This document shows, in pieces, positions 25,874-37,500 of a stretch of 64,000 bases of DNA. Under the pieces are notes generated by a model, which was not told the DNA's origin, made no database searches, and saw nothing but the letters and a program-made list of their open reading frames with translations. The first letter of the stretch is position 1. Each line of letters opens with the position of its first letter. The stretch covers positions 52,410,684 through 52,474,683 of the forward strand of contig NC_087064.1 of assembly GCF_963678635.1 (NCBI RefSeq), read 5' to 3'. This DNA comes from Symsagittifera roscoffensis. Lineage: Eukaryota > Xenacoelomorpha > Acoela > Convolutidae. A program made the position numbers and the translations under genes.

Positions 25874-27277
25874 AAATACAAACAGAAAACTACAAACTCT
25901 TTTTATAATTCTCAATTTTGAATCTAACGATGAATCTGAATTATCCAAAAGCAAAAAATGTCATAAGCAGTCAATAAATTGATAACTAATAAATCAAAAA
26001 ATACGAAGTAGTAAATTATTAAAATGCAAACAAAATACAAACAACTAACGTTTTTAGGTTTGCTTATTTTGTAACTTGAATTTTGTCATTTACTCGACCA
26101 CATTTCACCCTTTCTGTCCACCAAAATTGCTCAGCTTGCCCGCGTAGAATTGTTTGATGAATGATTTTGAAGTCTCAAAAATAACTGATAACAACTCCAA
26201 CTTGTTTTCATGCGTTTCAAACTTTCGCTAAACCAGGTTGGAGGGAACTATAACTAAGCTTAAACTAACCAACGCAGCCCACTTATACCACAAAACTAAC
26301 CACATGTATAAGAAAGTCCCACGGTACTCAGACCAGATTAAACCCAGATTTTGATTTTTTTTGAAACCCATTTTCAAGTTTCATTGAAATCATTTAAAAC
26401 GCCAAAATATCAATAAAAATCCAAAAGAAAACAATCTGTTTTTGATAAAAGGACACAACCAAAAACAAAAAGAGAAAAACACTTGATGAAGAAGTACAAA
26501 AAGTTGAACACAATATGAGACTCTGCTCAAAGAAACGGTAAAACTATACTCCCTCAACTGGCCTTACCACCCAGTAGGACGTCCTGAGCATGCTCTATAG
26601 CCGGCCTAATCCACCTCGCAACACCACGCTTATGACACGCACTCACATTTTGAGGAGACTTGCTCTAGGGTGAGCTACGCCTTAAATTAACCGAAACTAA
26701 TTAAAAATATTTTTGTCAAAACAACTAATAGAACATCACATCTAAAATTGATCTCAATAACAAGATATAGATTTAATGTGCAATGTAAAAGATTTCTTAG
26801 AGCAAATGGAACGAGCAGTAAAGGAAGATGAAAACTCGACGACATTGCGATTCTGGAATGGCAAAACTATTGGTTTGTTTCCGTAGTCACAAGTGTCGCA
26901 GGAATTGAATTGTGGACGCAACATCGCCTTGAAGAACCCATTGAAGAAGAACATTGGCCAATTCGATGTTGACTTCTTATACAGATCCTAGTCACTTGGC
27001 TCTTCAAACTTTATCTTGCACGTAGTCTCGCTCTAAGCTCAACGGAATCGACACATCATTGCATCAAAATGAAATCTTACACGATCACCCAAGACGATCT
27101 AGGAAAAACGAGACAAACTACCCTTCTACTCTCTACGAAGACAACTAAACCTCTCCTTTCTTCACGCAGTCACTGCTCCCCAAAGTAAAGTACTCCAAAG
27201 AACAAAGAAATCTCCACATCGATCCTGCACTATAAAAAATAATTTGAAAACTAAAAACTCTCTAAACCCCGGATGGG

Positions 27278-27667
27278 TGGAACCAGTTTAAAACTAGTAT
27301 TTATAAACAAAAATATTTTTGATAAACCATCTCTGTAAAGTACTTAGAACTGCCCAATCATGATCCATAACTAAGACTGACAATTATTTGTAGTGCTGAA
27401 GCTACTTGTAGTTTCAGCACCAGAACAGTTTGAATATATCTTGGAAGACAGTTGTTCTCCTTTGGAACAAGTTCCAGATATCTAACCCGCAAATACCAGT
27501 ATACGCTAGATCTATTGAGACTAGAAGATGTAAGAGTGGGATTAAGATTGGTATTAGACTAAGAATATGCACGAATCTATCCGGCCGAAAACAAGATAGC
27601 GTGACGAACAGACGGTGTACTTTATCTGAAATTACTCTATAAGTAAGCTACTCCAGGCATAAACTCA
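27278..27667 (+). repeat. 3' LTR
   Basis: This is the right 390-bp long terminal repeat, the same length and orientation as 16565-16954. It is preceded by a short purine run (GGATGGG) that could be a reduced polypurine tract. Confidence 0.85.
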
Positions 27668-28532
27668 ATATTTGGGAAATCTACGCACGATATGTTTCGT
27701 TCCAAGAACGCATAATTGGTAATTTATTCTGGCTCAGTGTGAATTTGGAACAATTATTACGTTGCTAGGCGCTAAAGAAATCAGTTAAAACTTTGGATAG
27801 CAATGGTAGGTGTGTATGTTTTAATAGCAATCTGAGAAAAAAAATCATTTTTTAAATTGTTATCAATTTATAAATTTTGTATAAAAATGACTTATTCTTT
27901 GTAAGTTGAGGGAAAGCCGAACTTTCAGGGCTTTGTGAATTTTAGACTTTTATAGAGACAGACCAAAAAAATTAACATATAATTGATTATCAAATCTTTT
28001 TACTGAGTGTGGGTATTTGCATAACTGAGAAAAAATATCAAATCTTCATCTGATATTTCTAAAAATTGTCTCGTTATATCTCTCAGCTTAAGAGAGATTT
28101 AATCAGAGAAACTTTGCAGTGAGAAGAAACAAAGCAAAAGCTTGCAATAAAAAGAACAGTAAAACCCAAAAATAAACATTGGAAAAAATAATCTGTAGAA
28201 CGGATTAAGAGAACCGAACGGATCCAAAGAAAAAGCAGGGACGTTGCTAAAAACACAAAAAAACACAAAAAAAGACATTTTACACGAGTCTTGACAGTTT
28301 TTGTGAAACCAGATCATTAAGGGCAAAACATCATTTTTGTTTCTCGATCTCTTTTCTAGCGAAAAACATGACACTCGATTAGAAGTGGCGTGTGCTTTCG
28401 AACAAGGTTCAGCCAATGCCATGTGATTATTTTAACTTGACATGCTATTGGCCAAAAAAGCGCTTATTCCTTAGGTGTACTTTTCAGGGACAAAACAATC
28501 GACCTCGGATCCCAAAGAAACACATCTAAAAT
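27668..28532. other. 5' flank of the transporter gene
   Basis: No coding sequence was recognised. An inverted CCAAT box (ATTGG) lies at 28447-28451, about 80 bp upstream of the proposed start codon, but no TATA box is clear. 28440-28532 is less AT-rich than its surroundings and may be 5' UTR. The reverse open frames at 28083-28422 are shadows of low-complexity sequence. Confidence 0.35.
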
Positions 28533-28594
28533 ATGGATGCGTCAGATCAGGATCAACTGAGCCGAGGCACTTCAAATAGAACTAGCATGAACAG
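28533..28594 (+). CDS. CAT exon 1 (proposed start exon)
   Basis: ATG at 28533 (context aaaatATGg) opens [15 protein letters not shown] and ends phase 2 at a good donor, ACAG|GTAAAC. Joined to the acceptor at 29378 it gives an uninterrupted hydrophilic N-terminus of about 47 residues before TM1. The alternative is an unspliced start at ATG 29341, the first in-frame ATG after a stop near 29290. I prefer the spliced model because donor, acceptor and phase all agree and the exon is locally GC-richer. Confidence 0.5.
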
Positions 28595-31500
28595 GTAAAC
28601 AAAATCGCGCCACTTTTAGTTCATTCGAACTCTTAGTTGAGGGCAAGACATTGGACCAAGGAAGCTGTTTGCTAGAAGTTATGAGTTTGTTTGCTTTTTG
28701 TTATTCATTTTAACCTGACAGTTGAAGACTTTGTACTTGGAGAAAACTTTCGTAATGAACTCAAAAAAAGGATATGGCGCCATGTGAGTTCTTTTTTGGC
28801 GTTGAAAATTTTAAAATATGCTTATTTTTTTTAGCGTTTTAAATCATATTTCTTTCACTTTTATTTTAAGAAAAGACTGTTAATCTGGCTTTTGTTTTAT
28901 ATTCATTTATCTTAAGGAATTTGGGTTCTTAAATTAATTCTGTTTTGTCAATTATTTTGCAAAAATCATAAGAATTCAAACCTTTTATACGCTCTCTAAA
29001 AACGACTTTGCGAAAAACTGCAAAAAAAACAACAAAAAAGCTACAAAAAAACAAACAAAAAAAAACAACAAAGATTGAGAAGTTGAAATAGCAAAAATTG
29101 AGACCAGATGTTGTTGAAGAAACTTTCCATGCACTTCGGTTTGTTTCAAGAAACGTTCATTAATGATATGTAATACATAACTCATCGTTGTCGTTATAAT
29201 TACCATGCAAGATTGGAGCACAGTTATTCGCATTTTTTTGAATTTTTTAAATCAAAGAAACTAACCAGATACTTATTGATGGAAACATATAAGCTAAAGG
29301 GTTAACCAATTTCTGGAGAATCCTGGCAAAACTTTTTACGATGTGTCGCTGTACCAGCCGCAATTGTTTTCATTTAAGAGCCTCTATCCGGAAGGTATCC
29401 ATGAAGATGGTGAGGAGACCAGAGATGGAACTGGACGTCGAGATCAGCTCCCAGTTAAACAGAACTCTGACAACCTTTCAGTTGACCATGTTAGGCGTCG
29501 GGAGTACCTTGGGAGCGGGCATCTATGTTATTGCGGGTATGGTCGCTCATAAGGACGCTGGACCCGCAACTGTGTTGTCTTTTTTATTCGCGGCTGTAGC
29601 ATCGCTACTTGCTGGTAACTATAATTACATTTGCTCCACGAATGTTTTCTTTTTCGAATAAGCTAAGTTTTTTCTTGTTATCTTTCCAGTGTTCAAGTCG
29701 AAACCATGTCATTTGTTGACCTTTTCAATTTTCAAAACAGAAAGAGAATTTAAATTGTCAAGTAAACATATCAATTAAAAAGTAGAAACGTGATTCAAAG
29801 CAGTATGACTACTTGGTGATTATGGAACCATAGTTAATTCTAATTCAACAGGTTTCTAATTCAACAGGTTCAGCCAAGTGTTACATTTTTTCAGGTTTTT
29901 TCTATGCCGAGTTCGGATCTCGAGTGCCAAAATCAGGCTCTGCCTACACTTACATCTACACTAGCATAGGAGAAATCAGTGGCTTCATACTCGGGTGGAC
30001 CATGATTATGCAATACGTCATTGGTATGACATCACATGCAAAGAACATTACAACTGACTTCGTAAGAATTACCGTAGTAAAAGTTGGTATGTTTCAGGCA
30101 GTGCAAGTACAGCTAAAGCATTGAGTCAGTATTTCGACCGGGCAATTTTGGGCGGAGTTGTTGGCAAAGTTTTGAGTGAAGCGATGCCACTCAACAACCG
30201 GTTTCTGGCGCCCTACCCTGATTTCATATCTTGCGGAATGATTCTTCTCCTGACGCGTTAGCATGTATTTTAGATTTTCTGCTTGGCCTTTAAAAGTTTT
30301 TAACGAGTGAAAAACTTGGAAGCTTTGAATACATCAATGCGATAAGCTTGTTGCAGATATACCCTAGTCGAGATTCAGCTCAAAAACCGCTCAAGATTTG
30401 AGGAATTTGAGCGGTTTTTAGACGATTCTGCTCCAATCGCTCAAATTGGCCAAAAATCGCTCAAATCCATGCAAGAAACGATCAAAACGTTCAAAACCGC
30501 TCAAATTATTTCTAAAACCGCTCAAACCGCTCAAATCTTGAGCAATTTTGTCTGAAATTTTTTCCCAAAAGTTTCTAACCGAGTTACTTGTTGCACGGCT
30601 CACACAATCAACACTTTAAAACTCAGAACTTCTAAGCTTTCGTAGTACCAAAATTTAAGGCACAAATCAACCTAAAATATTCTATGGTCCAAAAATTTCA
30701 TTACGTCTTTTGAAAAGCCATACAAAAAACCGCTCAAAGACTCTTCAAACTCTTCTACAAAATGATTCTGAGCGTAATTGTCTACGAAACCGCTCAAACC
30801 GCTCAATTATTGCTTAAATCTGGGCTGGTCACCTCGACTCGAGAAGTCAAACGAAAAGTAGCTCAAAAGAAGTGCAGCATGTCAGAAAAATCAGAAACAC
30901 TGGTAATTTGATTTATGCCATTATTGTTCCAATTTTAAGCTCACGGCAAAAACTTTGCTGAAACAGAAGCACACAAAGTTTTTGGGCGTGAAGCCAGGCT
31001 AAATCAGTCAATGAGATATTTAATTTTAAATTCTTTGCAATCTTTGATAATTGTTGAGAGATTAAAGTTTTTCTACATTCTGTTTCTGTTGATTCGAATT
31101 AGTATTAAGAAATAATTGTTCCCTTTTAAAAACTATCTAGTGAATTCAGAGAAAAAACTTTAGGCTGTACCACACGGCTCAGCCGACAGTTTCATTTTTA
31201 TCAGAGTACCGAAGAGATCAACTGGGCGTATCATCAGTCTGGTCAAAACCCTCATTGAATCCGCTTTATGAGCGGGAGGCATGGATCGGTCAGGTTTTTA
31301 ACGGTCAGAATCAGAGAAAACTGCTATCCGAATTTACTCTTGACTACGTCAAGAACAGTGCATGACGACCCACCTCCAAATCCGACTAGTAATCCCACAT
31401 ACCAGAAAACGCAGATCAAAACGAAAACCCTATAGACAGAAACCCCGCAGTGTTTCAATAACTTACCGAAGCGAATGCAGAACCTACTACAAAGGTCTAA

Positions 31501-34500
31501 GAGTCGTCTCAAATGTGTACTGCCACGAGATGGAGGCCAGAATGCAATCCCACCTATTATGCTCCCACGGAGCGAAATGAAAAAAAGCATTCAAGTAACA
31601 GTATGCCCATATGGATATCTAAACGTCTATTTTTAGGAATATCCACGGAAAGTGGGAGATATTGTTTAAGAAAGAAAAAAATCCTCTGTAGAACGCATGC
31701 ATAGGAGAACGTAGAACGGATGCATCTGTAGAACGTAAGACAATAGCAGAATGACTATTTCGGACATCCGATGGCAAAAAAGAGATTTGCAAATATTCTT
31801 AGGGAACTCTTTAGTCGTCCGGAGGCAAGCCCAGATGAGACGTTAAAGACAGTATTCCTGCAGAAGAAGTGTAAAGCTACAACAAACGCGCTCTAAAAAT
31901 CGATGATTGTTGACCATAAAATTGATACTTAATTTAAATAGCCGCGATTTAAATAAAAAGAGTTTTTTTTTCCACCACGAGGGGAAAGTGAACAATGAGA
32001 CCCGAAAGCTGGTACGAGAAAAACATAAAACGAAATTGGACATGTGCACAAGCGATCAATTTGTGGCACCAAAAATGATGACAGCAATAAAGGACGGCAT
32101 TAAAAGTTTGACAATATACGCAAAGCCAATGACCGCTCAATATCCAATTGTCCAAATTGTGTGAACTGTTAGATTCTTGCGCTCTGATCATCAACTCCAA
32201 ACCTCCTGAAGATTTTGGGCTCGCATCATCAGACTCCAAATACGCTTTCTGTCAATTTACCGATGGTTTATCTAGTCAAAAGGCTTTCTAATATCGTTTG
32301 CAGATGATCCATTGAGATCTACAGCTTCAAAGCAGGCTTTTATGGCCTCACAGACATACCAAAAGAATTCAGATGGGCCATAGTAAAAACGTTAAGAGTT
32401 TCGCCAGGACTATTTTGTTTTCTCGACAATATCTTGATAGTCTTCATTGTTTTATTGTCAGATCACAATGCTGTGGTTAAAGAGGTAATCCACAGTCTGC
32501 ACAACAAGAACTTTGCATCTAACTTCTGGTTGTACGAATTTACTTTTCCAAAGCCAACTTGGACCAGGTTCGAAATGAATCAAACACGCGTCAGAACTTA
32601 AAAAAAGCCAAGATCAGCGTGTTTCTAAATCTGGAGCCAGCGAAGATCCTAAAGCAATTGAGGTTGTTTGCTGTGGTGCGAAATTAATTGCAATGATCAA
32701 TACCGAATTTTCAAACCCATACTGAGCGATTTTTATCATCACTGAGAACCTAAAATAATCTAAAATTAATGGTTCTTAAGGGAATCAGACGCAATCTGAA
32801 ACATACCCTATTACAGGGGCGGATTTAGGGGGGGGGGGGGGGTCGGACGCCCCTTTCACCTCGGGGATTCGACCCCCTGCCGACCCAAAGGGTCCCCACT
32901 TTGATACTGTTTCAGAAATCCATGTTTGGCCGACCGAAAATTTAGCCAAAATAGGGGCAAAACAGTGCTTTGGGAGAGCTCGAAAAATCAATTTGGTCGA
33001 CCTAAAAATAAAAAAAGGTCGTCAAAATTTTCGAATTTTTTTTTGAAAATCCGCCCCCTCGAGAAAATCCTAGATCCGCCCCTGCCCTATTAGCACAAAA
33101 TTACAAAAAAAAATGCAACACCACAAATACTGCGAAGCATCAAAATCAAAAACCGACGCAAGCCAAAAATAGCTGGGGCCTACATTGAATATGAGATTGA
33201 AATGATTTCGGTCCCAAATTTTTTTACAAGATTTTCTTAAACAACGAGAATAAAAATACAGCCCTAATGAGCTGGAATTTCTGACTGTAACATTCTGGTG
33301 GTTTTGCAATTATCCCGACACTCAGATCGCGATTTCCGGCTTACCGATGATATTAGTCACATAGAATCTTTTTGCGGCACAAGGATTTACCAATCAGGTA
33401 GCTGGGTCGAATAGATGCTTTCACTGCAAGGGCAGTTACCCAAGTCAGGGGCGGATCTAGGATTTTCTCGAGGGGGGGGGGCGGATTTTCAAAAAATTTA
33501 AAAAAATTTTAACGACCTTTTTTTTGGCGTGCGCTCCCCCTCAAAAAATAGTTAATATTGGCGCCCAAGGCGCCCTCAGAAAAATTTTAGGGTCGGTAGG
33601 TAAAAATGGATTTCTTGAAATGTATCAAAGGGGGGACCCTTTGGGTCGGCAGGGGGTCGAATCCCTGAGGGGAGGGGAAGGGGCGTCCGCCCCCCTCGCC
33701 CCCCCCCTAAATCCGCCCCTGCATTGCCGTCTCAAAAACAGACACCAGCGAGAATCAGACGCCCACCATTTTTCAGTTTGAAACCAAAAAAATGCCAAAA
33801 CAAAATTAAAACTATAGACTATTTAGCTTTGAACTCAAAGAATTTTTTCGTCGGTTGATATGACTCCGATTATTTAGACATTCAATTTAGACATTAACAA
33901 TTTTTTAGACATTCATTTTTTTATAAAACCATTCCCAATTTCATCACGTATCGATCAAGGTTAACTACTAACGATTTAGTTTTTGCCCTTATCGCACATC
34001 CCAAAAAACGTACTCTTGGATAATTGTTGAGAGGCAACAGTTTTCCTTCATCCTCATTCAATTGATTCGAAATTTTGTTATGAATTAATAAGCTGTTCTG
34101 TTTACGTGTTATCTAGTCATCGCTAGTGTTACGTCATCGCTAGTTTAAAAGAAGTTTTCGGTGGTACAAATAGTGCAGGGCAAAAATAACAAAAATAACA
34201 AAACAAGTATTTTTGAAAACGTGATAAACACCAATTTGCTGGGGTGAGTGAAAAAGCCATTAAAGGAACCATTGGTTAATTGCACTTCCCTGTAAAATGA
34301 ATGATTGTTCACGCCATTTAAATCATTGTTCATTTCAGTGTTGTTGTGGTGGGGTGTGAAGGAGTCGACGATGGTTACCAATGTGCTCACTATAATGAAC
34401 ATATGCGTTATCACATTCATCACTTCGTTCGGACTATACGCAGTAAGACATACATGTATAAATATTGAATTACAAAAGGAGGATTTTTGTTCTTGTGCAC

Positions 34501-37500
34501 TTCTGTGGATTATAGAGTAGTGACTAGGTCTTCCAAAGTATTTTGAGAAAAAAATTTTTTTTGGACCCCCGCGTTGACGTCCATAGGAGAAAAATGCTTA
34601 TCATACAGTTTCATATATGATAGAAGTTTCATAGTATGCAAAAATGATTATCATGCTAATTTCATACACTTACTTTTGCTCCATGAGATTGTATGAAAGA
34701 GTATGATAAGCATTTTTTTCATTAATGAAAATTGTATGACAAGCATTTTTGTCAACCCGGGCCGTTTTCAACGTTTTTCATTTCCTGAATTTTGAGAAAA
34801 CTTCCTCAGAAGTATTTCCTGCGAGTGAACACTTCGTAAATTTTTGTTCCGACTTTCGATAGGAAAGTAACGGACTATTTGTGCTCGGGGTGGGTTTTTT
34901 TTTCTTCAGACAAATTTCGACTTTTTAACTAGCCATTTCTGACGGAATTTTTTTAATATCATTCGAAAGGTATTGTTGTCCTGAGCTCAAATTTGAAAAG
35001 ATATTTCACCTGTGACCATTTTTCGTAAAGTTATGGGGTTTAAAGATTGCCATTTTGGCCAATTTGGGACAATTAACGCGCGATATATTTCGCGCTATTA
35101 ACGCGTAAGCGGAGAGTTAATCCGTCTTAGAAATCGTTCCAAATTGGTTTAACGAAGCTTATTTGCCATAATTGGTTTGTTACTAGGAGCGAAATTTATC
35201 CTTTTGTACTTTGTATGGCGTCTGGCGGGATGATTTTCATAAAAAATTCAAATTTCAGAATTTTTTTTTTATTTTGTTTTATTTCATTGAGTTTTTTAAT
35301 GTTATTACTGCTCCATAAACATTAAAAGGCAGTCGGAACATTAAGGGCTTCGCCCTGATACGAGCAGTCTTGTTGTTCCGACTTTCGATACGAAAGTAAC
35401 GGAGTATTTGTTCTCGGGGTGGGTTTTTTTTTTTCTTCAGACAAATTTCGACTTTTTAACTAGCCATTTTTGACGGAAAATTTTTATATCATTCGAAAGG
35501 TATTGTTGTCCTGAGCTCAAATTTGAAAAGATATTTCACCTGTGATTATTTTTCGTAAAGTTATGGGGGTTTAAAGATTGCCATTTTGGCCAATTTGGGA
35601 CAATTAACGTGCGATATATTTCGCGCTATTAACGCGTAAGCGGAGATTTAATCCGTCATAGAAATCGTTCCAAATTGGTTAAAAGAAGATTATTCGCCAT
35701 TATTGGTTTGTTACAAGGAGCAAAATCGATCCTTTTGTACTTTGTATGGCGTGTGGGGGGATGATTTTCATAAAAAATATCAAATTTTAGAAGAAAAAAA
35801 ATTTTCATTTTAATTTTTCTTACATTTAATTTTTCAATGTTATTACTGCTCCATAAACCTTAAAAGGCAGTCGGAACATTCAGGGTTTCGCCCTGATACG
35901 AGCAGTCTTGTTTCCTTTATCTATCACCTCGTTCAACCTGGGAAGTACTGACATATATAATCGCTCGCCCTTGCATCAAATAATCAAGTTGGCCGAAATT
36001 GATGGACAAAAATTTTGATTTTTAATTAATTGTGATCCACATCTACCCAAAAATCTCGTCGAACAGTCATATTTAAAGTATGGCTCAAAAACTACCATTA
36101 AAAATTTTATAAACCTCTTGTCAAAAGCAGACAGAGATTGAGAGAGAGAGAGAGAAAAAAAAAAGCAATATTTTTGTTTTATTTTTTTACCTTACCTCTA
36201 GTTTAGATTGGCGTGATTGGCTTCCAAAACTGGAAACTCTCTCCATCTGAAGTGGCGGTGGGGTCCGGAGGGTTCATGCCATTTGGGTTCAGCGGAGTGG
36301 TGGCAGGAGCTAGCATTTGTTTCTACGCATTCATTGGGTTTGATGTCATCGCTACTGCCGGTAAGTTTAGTTAGCATTTACTAAAGCTTAATGGTTGTTA
36401 AATTATGTTAGTAGCTCGTACTGTTACAAATGCAGTTGAAGTTCACTGATGCCTTATTGTGTTTTAAATAGGCTAGTAATTAATGACAAATGGATGTTGT
36501 CGGGTGTGTTTATTGGTGTCGAAGAAATCGGAATATTTATGATCGGTGTGGTTTTTTTATTTAGTCAGTTTTCGCCGATCGAAATAATAGTTTTTTCGTG
36601 AATTTTTTTTATACTCTATTGAAGAAATCGACTTTCTGAGTTCAAATAAAAAAAGATATTTTACTTCTAATTAATTTTTGCAAAGTTCTGGGGGTTTGAA
36701 AATTATTGACAAATTGTTCATGGTCTGGACTAAATTATGCGCGCTTTGAAGAGTTTATTCAAATTGCTGAGAGCGTAACACAAATTATTTATGCGTGGCG
36801 TAGTATGACAAACAAATTGGACAACAATTTTTTTAGAAAACGAGAAAAAGATCAAAGAACCTTTTCAAAAAAAATTTTAAATTCTTTTTGCTGAATTTTT
36901 TTGATTTTTTTATTCCCAAAAGTGGCCTTAAAAAACTATTGTAAGCGGCGTAAACTAATATTGTAAAAAGGAAAAAAATTCGAAACGGTTTAAATTACGC
37001 ATGAAAAAGCCTGCACAGTTGCTTTATTTGCTCAAATCTAGACCAATGATCAAAATAATCAAACGGAGTTTTCTCGATAATTCGAATTTTTTGAAGCCAT
37101 TCGAATGACAACTGAAACGGGTTAAATATGATGTTTCAAACCACTCGTTCCGGTATTTATTTGTGGTGTATGGTTTTGCGTGGAAAAAACTAAAACATTT
37201 TGAACTACAAAGTTCTCTCGATAAATTAAAATGATTGTAGAAGTAGTAATTCTATGAGCGATCTTTCAATTGGTACTGATTTGCATTTCTGTAACATGTG
37301 TTTCTCTAATTTTTCTTTAATTTTAGAGGAGATTTTCAAATGTTAATGCAACCTCTGTTAGAAGTTTGATCTTTGAATTTCAAAGTTAACTCCATTTTTT
37401 ATTGAAAGGGATGCAAATTCCACTATCGAACAGCAAAAACGTAAAAATCACAAAAAACGTGATCGACATCTAGTTTCAAAAAGGCACTTTGTTTTTCAGT

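Larger units (their letters stand above)
16565..27667 (+). mobile_element. Degenerate 11.1-kb LTR retrotransposon (Ty3/gypsy-like)
   Basis: Two 390-bp direct repeats (16565-16954 and 27278-27667) begin TGGAACCAG and end CTCA, fitting the TG...CA rule for LTRs. Between them, in order, lie gag-like sequence with a damaged zinc knuckle, an aspartic protease remnant, reverse transcriptase, an RNase H end and a short intact pol-like frame, then about 3.5 kb of unassigned sequence. That order fits Ty3/gypsy-type pol. I did not find a convincing integrase (no HHCC or DDE block). Stops and frame changes are frequent, so the copy is dead. The + strand is visibly rich in A and C and poor in G over most of the interior. 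No clear target-site duplication (flanks CTTAT / ATATT) or primer-binding site was identified. Confidence 0.8.

Noticed and set aside
28083-28422. Reverse open frames of 61-107 codons upstream of the transporter
   Set aside because: Phenylalanine-rich low-complexity readings of A-rich sequence; no motif or splice support.
33640-33670. tRNA-like TTCGAATCC box near GGGGTCGAATCCCT
   Set aside because: It is a conserved part of the hAT-like MITE family with no A box or cloverleaf around it.
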